NCBI GenBank assembly: GCA_004195045.1
Contig: SGBC01000002.1
Coordinates: forward strand, 124,001 to 188,000
Source of the DNA: Candidatus Acididesulfobacter guangdongensis
GTDB taxonomy: Bacteria; SZUA-79; Acidulodesulfobacterales; Acidulodesulfobacteraceae
Reading direction: 5' to 3'
Length of the DNA stretch: 64,000 bases
Shown in pieces: positions 47,528 to 55,556 of this stretch. The stretch's first letter is position 1. Every line of letters begins with the position of its first letter. The position numbers were made by a program, and so were the translations under genes. Under the pieces are notes generated by a model. It was not told where the DNA came from and ran no database searches. It worked only from the letters and a program-made list of their open reading frames with translations.

Positions 47528-47690
47528 AACCCAACTTCACCACTTTTATTATTCTAAAATTATAACCCGCTGGTATTATTATATTTTATTTTTTTATTTT
47601 GTAGTCCCCATAGACATTTTTATTGCCCCATAAATATAGTAATATCAATGTGTTAATGTGTTGCTGATAATTATGGTGAAGTTGGGTTAA
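47526..47690 (-). mobile_element. MITE-like element, copy 2 (165 bp)
   Basis: Ends in perfect 17-base terminal inverted repeats, TTAACCCAACTTCACCA (47526-47542) and its complement (47674-47690). The body matches 32475-32629 in the opposite orientation. It has no coding capacity. The outermost TTAA at each end may be a TTAA target duplication rather than part of the repeat. The right end provides the TAA stop of the DUF721 gene on the minus strand, and the left end abuts the dnaJ terminator. Confidence 0.8.
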
Positions 47691-48049
47691 TAATCTACAT
47701 TTTTAAATTTAATATCTGTTATATTATCTGCTTCTCTGTGATTTTCATTTAATTTTGTCAAATAGTCGTTTATTTTTTGAATAAATTCATCTTTAAGAAA
47801 ATTAAGTTCAAAAGATAAAACAGGACTGTCTGTGAATACGGTTAATGTTTTCCCTCTGATATATTTCGGTTTTGTTTTACCGCCTAAATCTTTTCCGCAG
47901 ATATCAATCCAGTTAGTAGTTAAAAGCAATGTATCGTAGTCTGATATTTTTAATTTATTTTTTAAAATATCTGATAAAATGTCCTTTAAATTTGTAGGTA
48001 AATTTTTTGATAAATTTTCTTGCAAATTTTTAGGGTAAGCAGTTTTCAT
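47687..48049 (-). CDS. DUF721 (DciA-like) domain protein
   Basis: A 120-residue cytoplasmic protein with the DUF721 pattern: WIDICGKDLGGKTKPKYIRGKTLTVFTDSPVLSFELNFLKDEFIQKIN. DUF721 proteins include DciA, the ancestral loader of the replicative helicase DnaB, so a replication role is possible; in this family KH-like folds bind nucleic acid. The last two codons and stop run into the terminal repeat of the MITE-like element, so the original C-terminus may have been longer. The start at 48049 (MKTAYPKNLQENL) has no obvious Shine-Dalgarno. Confidence 0.75.
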   Translation of the reverse strand: MKTAYPKNLQENLSKNLPTNLKDILSDILKNKLKISDYDTLLLTTNWIDICGKDLGGKTKPKYIRGKTLTVFTDSPVLSFELNFLKDEFIQKINDYLTKLNENHREADNITDIKFKNVDY

Positions 48050-48191
48050 TTTTTTTATTTAAATTTTATTGCTTTATTTTTATAATTTAAGTATTATTTA
48101 AATTATAAAATGATAGCAATTTATTTTATTGATTTAATTTTATAATTTAATTAATCTATTATATAATATAAAAGAAAAAAAGGTAATATAT

Positions 48192-48280
48192 ACTTTAATC
48201 CTGCAATAGAAAATATTTATGCATTTCTTTGCTCGGTTAAGCAAAATATAAGAAAAGGTGTCAGACACCTTTTTCTAAAT
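48192..48280. repeat. Palindromic interspersed repeat, copy 3
   Basis: The left part from 48192 matches 12121-12147. The palindrome at 48253-48273 has the same arms as at 1700-1720 (AAAAGGTGTC, single A, GACACCTTTT). It lies in the 295-base gap between the divergent DUF721 and zinc-ribbon genes; the rest of that gap is AT-rich and featureless. Confidence 0.7.
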
Positions 48281-48344
48281 AAAAAAAGATAATATATATA
48301 AAAAACAAGCTAAAGTCTGTGTTATTTTAAACGATTACAATAAT

Positions 48345-49034
48345 ATGCGTATTTTATGTCCATTTTGTGCGACCTCTTATGACATTGACGAGTTATTGCT
48401 GCCGGACGGCAATATTAAAGTAAGATGCAGGAACTGCGCAAATATTTTTATTATAAATAAAAAAATCGGCGTAATTACGGATAATAGCAGTGGATTTAAT
48501 ATTACTGGAGAAAAAGAAAAAAATAATTCGGACCAAAAAAATATAGAAGGCAATATAAAAGGGAAGGAAGAATCGGAAAAAAATGAAAAAGCCTATGACG
48601 TTAAGACAATTAGTGACGAACATAGCGCGGAATTTGGACATAAAACAGATTTAACTAATAAAATAGAAGCAGATAAAGCGCAAGAATATAAAACACAAGA
48701 AAAAGAAAATAAGAATATTTTTGAATCTGAAGAAATAAAAAAAATTCTTAAGGAAATAACCGACGATATAGAGAAACCGGACGCAGTAAAATCGCCGGAT
48801 GCACTTGATGATAATAATAAAAAAAAAGAAAAAATAAATAAAGACGACGGTTCAAGAAAGCTAAAAAATAAAAATAATACAACAAAAAAATTATTTTTGA
48901 TATTTCTAATACTTATTGTTATTATAATAATATTATATGCGCTCGATTTTTTTGGGATTATTTATATTCCTTATTTAGTTGGTGCAGGCAGCTATATTAA
49001 CGGGAATTTTTTTAAATTAATGTCTGAATTGTAA
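48345..49034 (+). CDS. MJ0042-type zinc-ribbon, single-span membrane protein
   Basis: A 229-residue protein. The N-terminus MRILCPFCATSYDIDELLLPDGNIKVRCRNCANIF is an MJ0042/zinc_ribbon_5 domain (C5, C8, C28, C31). It is common at the start of Deltaproteobacterial and other proteobacterial membrane proteins of unknown role. Residues 50-175 are charged, Lys/Glu/Asn-rich and probably disordered. One membrane segment (LFLIFLILIVIIIILYALDFF, about 180-205) is followed by a short tail. It is transcribed 18 bases before the HIT gene. Function unknown. Confidence 0.75.
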   Translation: MRILCPFCATSYDIDELLLPDGNIKVRCRNCANIFIINKKIGVITDNSSGFNITGEKEKNNSDQKNIEGNIKGKEESEKNEKAYDVKTISDEHSAEFGHKTDLTNKIEADKAQEYKTQEKENKNIFESEEIKKILKEITDDIEKPDAVKSPDALDDNNKKKEKINKDDGSRKLKNKNNTTKKLFLIFLILIVIIIILYALDFFGIIYIPYLVGAGSYINGNFFKLMSEL

Positions 49035-49052
49035 AGAGTTTTATTTATACAT

Positions 49053-49418
49053 ATGAATGATGAATTATTAAACAGCAAAGCACATGATTGTGTTTTTTGT
49101 AAAATAGTAAGCGGAATAATAAAAAGCGACATTATAAAAGAAACGAATGGCTTTATTGCAATAAAAGATATAAATGCCGTATCCCCATTGCATCTTCTTA
49201 TAATATCCAAAATACATTATGATTCCATAATAAATACCGACGAATTGTTTGATGGAAATGAATTACTGCAATTAATAAAAGAAATCTCTAAAGAGTACAG
49301 TCTGGATTCTGACGGTTTTAGGCTTGTTGTTAATACCGGTATTGACGGCGGGCAGACTGTTATGCATTTCCACGCACATTTAATGGCAGGCAGAAGCTTT
49401 TCATGGCCGCCGGGTTGA
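49053..49418 (+). CDS. HIT-family nucleotide hydrolase (HINT type)
   Basis: A 121-residue histidine-triad protein. CVFCKIVSGIIKSDII supplies the N-terminal CxxC; FIAIKDINAVSPLHLLIISKIH follows; the triad VMHFHAHLMAGRSFSWPPG is intact, and the usual C-terminal WPPG is present. HINT enzymes hydrolyse adenosine phosphoramidates; the physiological substrate in bacteria is often unknown. It appears co-transcribed with the zinc-ribbon membrane protein. Confidence 0.94.
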   Translation: MNDELLNSKAHDCVFCKIVSGIIKSDIIKETNGFIAIKDINAVSPLHLLIISKIHYDSIINTDELFDGNELLQLIKEISKEYSLDSDGFRLVVNTGIDGGQTVMHFHAHLMAGRSFSWPPG

Positions 49419-49613
49419 TTCATATATATATTTTATCTCGCCTTGAACGCTTATTTCAATGTTCCGGATGTTGCATTGTAAATATTATATTATATTTATT
49501 GTTTTATATGTTAAAGATGTATCTTGCCAATATTGCTATTGTTGTTTAATATTGTCAATATTATTTAAAATTATTATAATCAAAAATTTTTAAATTGGGA
49601 GAAAATAAAATTA

Positions 49614-50453
49614 ATGGAAGCGTGGTTTTTCGAAAACCAGACCGGAAATTTCGGAATTAAAATTAGAATCAAATCAGTTTTATATCATGAAAATTCTGAT
49701 TTTCAGGAAATAACGGTTTATGATACCTATGAATTTGGAAAAATGCTTGTTCTTGATAATGCTGTTATGTTCACGGATAGCAATGAATTTATTTATCATG
49801 AAATGCTGTCTTTTATTCCTATTTTTGCGCACGCAAAACCGGAAAATATTTTGATTATCGGCGGAGGAGATGGCGGTATTATCAGAGAATGTCTTAAAAA
49901 TAATTTTGTAAAACATATAGACTTAGTTGAAATTGACAATGAGGTTATTAAAGTATCTAAAAAATTCTTTCCTCAAATTGCATATCAGATAGACAACGAA
50001 AAAGTGTCGGTTAAACTTGAAGACGGTATTAAATATTTAAAAACTGTCAATAATATGTATGATGTTATTATTATAGACTCTACCGATCCGGTGGGTCCCG
50101 CAGAAGGTTTGTTTACGGAGGATTTTTATTACTCTGCGTACAATGCATTAAAAGATGACGGAATATTTGCCGCTCAAACCGAGTCCCCTTTTTTCAATAA
50201 AAAACTCATTAAAGATATCAATCAAATTATTGATAATCTTTATAAAATTTCAATGATGTATTATGCTATGATACCTGTTTATCCAAGCGGTTTATGGAGC
50301 TTCACTGTGGGTTCCAAAAAATATCAACCTAATAAAATAAATGAAGTATATAAAGATATTGATTTATCTTCATTAAATCTCAAATATTATTCTCCTGAAG
50401 TCCACGGAGCTTCATTTATTTTGCCTAAATTTATAAAGGAGTTATTAAATTAA
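49614..50453 (+). CDS. speE: Polyamine aminopropyltransferase (spermidine synthase)
   Basis: A 279-residue aminopropyltransferase transferring an aminopropyl group from decarboxylated S-adenosylmethionine to putrescine. Motifs: the N-terminal beta domain (FQEITVYDTYEFGKMLVLDNAVMFTDSNEFIYHEML), the nucleotide fold LIIGGGDGGIIRECLKN, VEIDNEVIKVSKKFF, DGIKYL, and IIIDSTDPVGPAEGLFTEDFY. The catalytic Asp in DSTDPVGP is present. It is followed three bases later by speB, so the next-upstream enzyme of the route is encoded beside it. No speD lies in the window. Confidence 0.96.
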   Translation: MEAWFFENQTGNFGIKIRIKSVLYHENSDFQEITVYDTYEFGKMLVLDNAVMFTDSNEFIYHEMLSFIPIFAHAKPENILIIGGGDGGIIRECLKNNFVKHIDLVEIDNEVIKVSKKFFPQIAYQIDNEKVSVKLEDGIKYLKTVNNMYDVIIIDSTDPVGPAEGLFTEDFYYSAYNALKDDGIFAAQTESPFFNKKLIKDINQIIDNLYKISMMYYAMIPVYPSGLWSFTVGSKKYQPNKINEVYKDIDLSSLNLKYYSPEVHGASFILPKFIKELLN

Positions 50454-50456
50454 GTT

Positions 50457-51374
50457 ATGAATAATGAAAATGAATTTGCAGGGATTCAAGAATTAGATTA
50501 TTGCATAGGCAAGTCAATTATAAAGACGGCTTCTTTTTTTAACGACAATACGTCTTACGATAATTCGGATATTGTTATTCTCGGTGTTCCAATGGATTAT
50601 ACCGCAAGTAATATTCCGGGCTCAAGATTTGCACCAAAAAAACTTAGAGATCTTTCGCTCACGCTTGAAAGTTATAGCCCTATATTAAACGGCACTATTG
50701 ACTCAAAATTTCATGATGCGGGGGATTTAATTTTACCGTGGGGCAATTTAAATAAAAGCCTTGAATTAATAGAAAATGTTTCAAAAAAAATGATAATAGA
50801 CGGCAAGAAAATAGTAAGCATTGGAGGCGACCATCTTATTACGTTGCCGCTTGTTCGGCAATATGTTAAAAAATATGATGACCTCACGGTCATTCATATT
50901 GATGCGCATACTGATTTAAGAGATGAATGGAGCAATGAAACATATTCTCATGCAACGGTACTTAAAAGAGTTTATGAATTAATAGAAGAAGGGAATTTAT
51001 ACCAGTTTGGTATAAGGTCAGGTTCTTTTGAAGAGTTCGAATTTGCAAAGGAACATACACATTTATTTAAAAATGATGTTTTTGAACCGCTGAGTAAAGC
51101 AATAGATTCATTAAAAGATAGACCCATATATCTAACTATAGACATAGACATTTTAGACCCTGCGTTTGCTCCTGGAACAGGTTATCTTGAAGCAGGCGGA
51201 ATATCATCAAGAGAGCTGCTGGATTCAGTATATCTTATAGTGTCGCAGCTTGATTTAGTCGGAGTTGATTTAGTTGAAGTATGTCCGCCTACTGATATTT
51301 CGGATAGAACATCTGCTATTGCAGCAAAACTGCTCAGAGAAATTATTATAGGTATGGGTAAATACGGTAAATAA
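50457..51374 (+). CDS. speB: Agmatinase (agmatine ureohydrolase)
   Basis: A 305-residue ureohydrolase giving putrescine and urea from agmatine. Binuclear manganese ligands lie in SIGGDHLITLP, HIDAHTDLRDEW and TIDIDILDPAFAPGTG. PGSRFAPKKLRDLSLTLE and SHATVLKRVYE further support the family. Agmatinase rather than arginase is preferred because a putative arginine decarboxylase (pdaD) follows and speE precedes it. Context and family residues agree, but arginase activity is not ruled out by sequence alone. Confidence 0.92.
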   Translation: MNNENEFAGIQELDYCIGKSIIKTASFFNDNTSYDNSDIVILGVPMDYTASNIPGSRFAPKKLRDLSLTLESYSPILNGTIDSKFHDAGDLILPWGNLNKSLELIENVSKKMIIDGKKIVSIGGDHLITLPLVRQYVKKYDDLTVIHIDAHTDLRDEWSNETYSHATVLKRVYELIEEGNLYQFGIRSGSFEEFEFAKEHTHLFKNDVFEPLSKAIDSLKDRPIYLTIDIDILDPAFAPGTGYLEAGGISSRELLDSVYLIVSQLDLVGVDLVEVCPPTDISDRTSAIAAKLLREIIIGMGKYGK

Positions 51375-51612
51375 AAAATATAATAAGTATAATACATAGA
51401 TAAAGATGCGCATATTTGTAAAAAAAAGACATCTATAAAGAAAGACGATGAAAAGTTGCGCTAATAGACACCAATTAAGGATAAAGATTAAAGACAATAA
51501 GAAATTGATGCATAGCAAATTATGAATTGATATGAGTATGACAGAAATAGAAGTATGAATTGAAAAAAGTATATTGTGACATTTATATTTTATAAAAAGG
51601 AGCAGATAGATT

Positions 51613-52089
51613 ATGTTATTTAACACGCCGGATATATATACATTGGTCAGCGGAATTTCCGAAGGGACTTCGAGATTAAATGCTTTCGACATAGCTATTT
51701 TAAATGCCGGAGTCGGCAATACCAACCTTATAAAACTAAGTTCGATATTGCCTCCAAATACTAAGTTTGTCAATAAAATTGATTATCGCAGGGGCTCTTT
51801 AGTACCTATTGCGTACGGATCTATCGTCAGCGACAGGAAGAATGAAACTATTGCAGCGTCCGTTGCTATCGGTATAACGGAAGAAGACGGATTCGGAGTA
51901 ATTATGGAATACTCGGGAGTATGTACTGCGGAAGAAGCCAGAATTACAGTTAGCAAAATGGCAGAGGATGCTATAAAACATAGAAAAATGGTCTTGAAGG
52001 AAATAAAATCTATTGCCGTGGAACATAAGGTAGAAAATATGGGATGCGCTTTTTGCGGAGTTCCCATGTGGTATTCAGAAAAACTTTAA
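51613..52089 (+). CDS. pdaD: Pyruvoyl-dependent arginine decarboxylase
   Basis: A 158-residue proenzyme that self-cleaves to produce an N-terminal pyruvoyl group and converts arginine to agmatine. AILNAGVGNTNLIKLSSILPP contains the cleavage pair Ser43-Ser44. VPIAYGSIVSDRKNETIAASVAIGI and GFGVIMEYSGVCTAEEA match the archaeal PdaD type, also found in Chlamydia and some Deltaproteobacteria. AAAAGGAGC precedes the ATG. It stands 238 bases after speB. The two would form arginine to putrescine, and speE would continue to spermidine. Confidence 0.93.
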   Translation: MLFNTPDIYTLVSGISEGTSRLNAFDIAILNAGVGNTNLIKLSSILPPNTKFVNKIDYRRGSLVPIAYGSIVSDRKNETIAASVAIGITEEDGFGVIMEYSGVCTAEEARITVSKMAEDAIKHRKMVLKEIKSIAVEHKVENMGCAFCGVPMWYSEKL

Positions 52090-52228
52090 AAAATTTAAAT
52101 AGATTATTAGATTGCTGCTGAATTACTACAAATGCTGTTTGATATGTGCTGCAGTTTTCTATATAATTTATATAAAGCAAAGTGTTTTCGTGAATATTTA
52201 TAGACAAAGAATGGAGAGTGCATCATTG

Positions 52229-52307
52229 TTGAGCATTATAAACAACTGAACTTTTAAGGAGATTACACTATTTTAAGTATTATAAACTGAACTCTTAAGG
52301 AGATTAT
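52229..52307 (+). repeat. Tandem duplication of a ribosome-site segment
   Basis: Two imperfect copies of a segment of about 38 bases (52229-52265 and 52272-52307) each contain ATTATAAAC, CTGAACT and TTAAGGAGATTA. The second copy supplies the ribosome site for the TTG start at 52308; the first has a short in-frame stop and starts nothing visible. Confidence 0.6.
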
Positions 52308-53324
52308 TTGTTAAATAAGACTTTTATAATATCTGCAGCAATAAGTTTGATTTTAATAGCTATTCTTATTCTTATAATAGGTCCTGCAGGTATTTTAAAA
52401 ACGATTGACCACATAAGCATTGCGGATTGCCTTATTCTGATTATTTTTTCTTTGGCTGCTCTGTTTTTTTCGGCATTATCTATAAATAATGCTCTCAATG
52501 TGTATAATGCAAAAATAGATTTAATAAATTTGTTCTGTATTAAAATTATAGGATTTAGCGCAAACTACATTGCTCCTTCAGGTTTACTTGCAGGATTTAT
52601 TGGCGGAGACGCTATAATGGCGCTAATTCTTAAGAAAAAAAAAGGGCTTGAGTTTAAGCAGGGATTTTCCGCAGGACTTGCATCGAAGGTTGTAGAGTTC
52701 TCGGTTTTTTTAGTTTTTATTTATCTTGGACTTATTTTAGGGTTTAAGTATTTTTATCTGCCTCCCGAGATATGGTTTTTTTTATTTATTGCAGGTATTT
52801 TTATCGGAGTTATTACATTATTTTTTTTATTAAATCCTATAATAGACAACAGATTTTTTACTAAAGTTTTAATTAATTTATCTAAAATTAAGTTTTTAAA
52901 TAAAATAATAACCAAGATTACATCTCAGATTAACGAATTAGAAAAAGAGATGCATTTTTTTTTTACAAAAGGCGTCAAGTATCTTTTGCTCAGCGTGTTT
53001 TTAAGTTTATTAGTTACAATAATCCTTATTTTGCAGATATGGCTGCTTGTTCATTATCTCGGAATAAATATGGGGTTTTCTAAAACTCTGCTCGTGTTTG
53101 CAGTGTCAATGCTTGTTTTTGCTTTACCATTAGCACCCGGCTCTGCAGGAACGTATGAATTATCGCAAGTGGGATTGTTTGATTTGCTTGGTATGGGTTC
53201 TGATATAGGACTTACGTTCAGTCTTATCATGAGAATTATAAATCTAACGATTGTAGGGTTTTCATTTATTATTTTGCCCCATTACGGAATAAATTTCTTT
53301 AAAAAAGATATTGAAAAAATATGA
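52308..53324 (+). CDS. Lysylphosphatidylglycerol synthase TM-region (UPF0104) flippase-like protein
   Basis: A 338-residue polytopic membrane protein with about eight helices. The N-terminal helix pair, the core ISANYIAPSGLLAGFIGGDAIMALILKKKKGLEF (here FSANYIAPS...), and the C-terminal LVFALPLAPGSAGTYELSQVGLF are marks of the LPG_synthase_TM / UPF0104 family. Members lacking the acyltransferase domain occur beside glycosyltransferases and are suspected lipid translocators. It begins with TTG behind AAGGAG and overlaps the next glycosyltransferase by ATGA. A role with that enzyme is inferred from this arrangement. Confidence 0.85.
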   Translation: MLNKTFIISAAISLILIAILILIIGPAGILKTIDHISIADCLILIIFSLAALFFSALSINNALNVYNAKIDLINLFCIKIIGFSANYIAPSGLLAGFIGGDAIMALILKKKKGLEFKQGFSAGLASKVVEFSVFLVFIYLGLILGFKYFYLPPEIWFFLFIAGIFIGVITLFFLLNPIIDNRFFTKVLINLSKIKFLNKIITKITSQINELEKEMHFFFTKGVKYLLLSVFLSLLVTIILILQIWLLVHYLGINMGFSKTLLVFAVSMLVFALPLAPGSAGTYELSQVGLFDLLGMGSDIGLTFSLIMRIINLTIVGFSFIILPHYGINFFKKDIEKI

Positions 53325-54394
53325 AAATATTTTATTCTATGTGCAGCTGGGGTTTAGGACATGCTACCAGGTCGCTGCCTGTAATAAGGCGTTTGATCAA
53401 TGAGTCAAATGAAGTTATCATATATACCAGCGGAAGAAGTCTTGCATTATTAAAGTCTGAACTTCGTGATAAATGCGAGTTTATAGCTTCGACAGAATAT
53501 CCGTCGCCTTATTCGGACAAGATAGGTTTTGCCTTAAGATTTTTAAAAACTGCGCCTGCTATTTTAAATGTAATAAAACAAGAGAATATAGAAGTAATAG
53601 ATTTAGTTAAAAAAAGAAAAATTGATATAATAATTTCAGATTCAAGGTTCGGTTCTTACTGCAAGGATATTCCGTCATATCTGATATTTCATCAACCGAG
53701 ATTTATAGCTCCTTTCAGAATATTGCCGGCTGAAATTATAACTGAATATTTGAATCATTTTCTTATAAATAAATTTGATAAAATAATAATTCCCGACTAC
53801 GAAAATAATTCTTTATCCGGTGACTTATCGCATAATCTGCATTATTTTAATAGCGACCGAGTTAAGTATATAGGAATTTTATCAGATTTTGAACAGATTG
53901 ATATCAAAGAAGATATAGATTATCTTTTTTCTATATCAGGACCGGAACCGACAAGGACATTGTTAGAAAAACAAATTATGTCTCAATTGCAAAATTTAAA
54001 AGGCAATATCGCCGTTTCCCTTGGAAAACCCGGAGAATATAAGAAGGAGACGTTAGGAAATACCGTTATTTATTCTTTTCTGGAAAAAAAAAGAAGGGAC
54101 GAGTTGATGAACAGGGCAAAAATGGTTGTGTCAAGGTCTGGATATACGACCATAATGGATGTTGCCGAAATAGGCAAGAAAGCCTTTTTTATACCGACGC
54201 CTGGTCAGACCGAACAGCTGTATCTCGCTCATCACTTAAAAAAAACGGGTAAATTTTACTCGCAGAAACAAAAAAATATTAATATCAATCAAGGTCTTGA
54301 AACGGCAAAAAATTATTCAGGATTTACACCGCCTTGGAAAACCGATAAAAGTGTTGAAAATTTATTTAAGGAAATAGGGCTGAGCCGTAATTGA
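53321..54394 (+). CDS. GT-B glycosyltransferase (MJ1255/MurG-like)
   Basis: A 357-residue GT-B-fold transferase. The start MKIFYSMCSWGLGHATRSLPVIRRL matches the MurG/MGDG-synthase-like pattern, with GLGHATR contacting a diphosphate or lipid acceptor. The C-terminal half has NIAVSLGKPGEYKKETLGN, then VVSRSGYTTIMDVAEIGKKAFFIPTPGQTEQLYLAHHLKKTG. The family known as MJ1255 fits best. The donor and acceptor are unknown. It is translationally coupled to the UPF0104 membrane protein. Confidence 0.82.
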   Translation: MKIFYSMCSWGLGHATRSLPVIRRLINESNEVIIYTSGRSLALLKSELRDKCEFIASTEYPSPYSDKIGFALRFLKTAPAILNVIKQENIEVIDLVKKRKIDIIISDSRFGSYCKDIPSYLIFHQPRFIAPFRILPAEIITEYLNHFLINKFDKIIIPDYENNSLSGDLSHNLHYFNSDRVKYIGILSDFEQIDIKEDIDYLFSISGPEPTRTLLEKQIMSQLQNLKGNIAVSLGKPGEYKKETLGNTVIYSFLEKKRRDELMNRAKMVVSRSGYTTIMDVAEIGKKAFFIPTPGQTEQLYLAHHLKKTGKFYSQKQKNININQGLETAKNYSGFTPPWKTDKSVENLFKEIGLSRN

Positions 54395-54658
54395 TTTATA
54401 ATATATTTAGACTAATATATTTAGACTAAGTTATAATATAGTTAGTTTATATTATATTTAATACTTTTTAAACAGACTCTTATTATTTTTCATTATCAAT
54501 GCGACAGACGAGTTATATATGGATTGTTAATTGATAATATATCAGGCAAACGAATAACTTATTGTAATTAAATCGGCTTAATATATCTAACGGACTAATT
54601 AATTTTATTATAATTAAATCAATAAGCAAAACTGCAAATATTTTAAAAAATTAAAATT

Positions 54659-55381
54659 ATGGTTTCTATTATTATACCGGCTCATGAAGAGGCGAAATAT
54701 ATAGGCGTTTCTTTAGAAAAAATTTTAAATCAGAAGGATGTAGTTTACATTAATAAAAATACCGACTTAAAAGCAATAGCTGCCGAAACTTCCGACAGAA
54801 TTTTATGCGAAATAACCGTGGTTGTAAGTAAAGGTAAAGATAACACAGAGGATATAGTTGGTCAGCACCCGAAAGTGAATATGATTGCAGGCAATTTTAA
54901 GGGGGTATCGGATGCCAGAAATATAGGCGCAAAAGCATCGCGGGGTGATGTTTTATTATTTTTAGACGCTGATACTTTATTAAATGAAGGTTTTATTAAG
55001 AAATTAGATTCTTTAAAAAATAGCACAAATATTATCGGAACCTCCAAGCTTTATCCTGATATTCAATCAATAAAAGCAAGAATTTTTATGTTTTGCAATA
55101 ATATTGCGCATATAATTTCAAAAACTTCCATGGCGCTTATATTTTGCCATAGAGAAATATACGATAAAGTAAAAGGTTTTGATGAAAATATGCCTGCCGG
55201 AGAAGATCTTAAGTTTATCAAATTGGCATTAAATGAGCACGCTAAATTTAAATATTTTGGAGATATAAGTGCCGTTACTTCTATGAGAAGATTTGAAACA
55301 GTCGGCTATTTGAAAATTACATTCGAATGGATTAAAGGGTATTTTTTTAAACCGCCGTCGTATTACGATGTAGTGAGATAA
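54659..55381 (+). CDS. Family 2 glycosyltransferase
   Basis: A 240-residue GT-A transferase. VSIIIPAHEEAKYIGVSLEKIL opens the nucleotide-binding fold, with GVSDARNIGAKASRGDVLLFLDADTLL containing the DxD metal motif. GFDENMPAGEDLKFIKLALNEH supplies the catalytic ED. There is no transmembrane segment apart from a possible weak one near residues 145-165. It may act with the UPF0104/GT-B pair but is 264 bases downstream, across a gap with nothing recognisable. Its 3' end is duplicated just behind the gene (55426-55461). Confidence 0.88.
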   Translation: MVSIIIPAHEEAKYIGVSLEKILNQKDVVYINKNTDLKAIAAETSDRILCEITVVVSKGKDNTEDIVGQHPKVNMIAGNFKGVSDARNIGAKASRGDVLLFLDADTLLNEGFIKKLDSLKNSTNIIGTSKLYPDIQSIKARIFMFCNNIAHIISKTSMALIFCHREIYDKVKGFDENMPAGEDLKFIKLALNEHAKFKYFGDISAVTSMRRFETVGYLKITFEWIKGYFFKPPSYYDVVR

Positions 55382-55461
55382 AGTATTCAAAACCGGTAAA
55401 TATAAAGTTAATAGATACGTTATCTGCCGTCATATTACGATGTAGTGAGATAACTTATTCA
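55354..55461 (+). repeat. Direct duplication of the glycosyltransferase 3' end
   Basis: Bases 55354-55389, covering the last codons and stop of the glycosyltransferase gene, recur at 55426-55461 with three differences over 36 bases, offset 72 bases. The second copy still contains TATTACGATGTAGTGAGATAA. It is non-coding and looks like a recent local duplication. Confidence 0.8.
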
Positions 55462-55556
55462 TTAGAGACGGATCCTAATTTTTAAATAATGGCGGTTAAT
55501 TACTTTTTCTAAAAAATATACGTCTGTCCTCAATTAATCCAATTAATCAATTAAAT

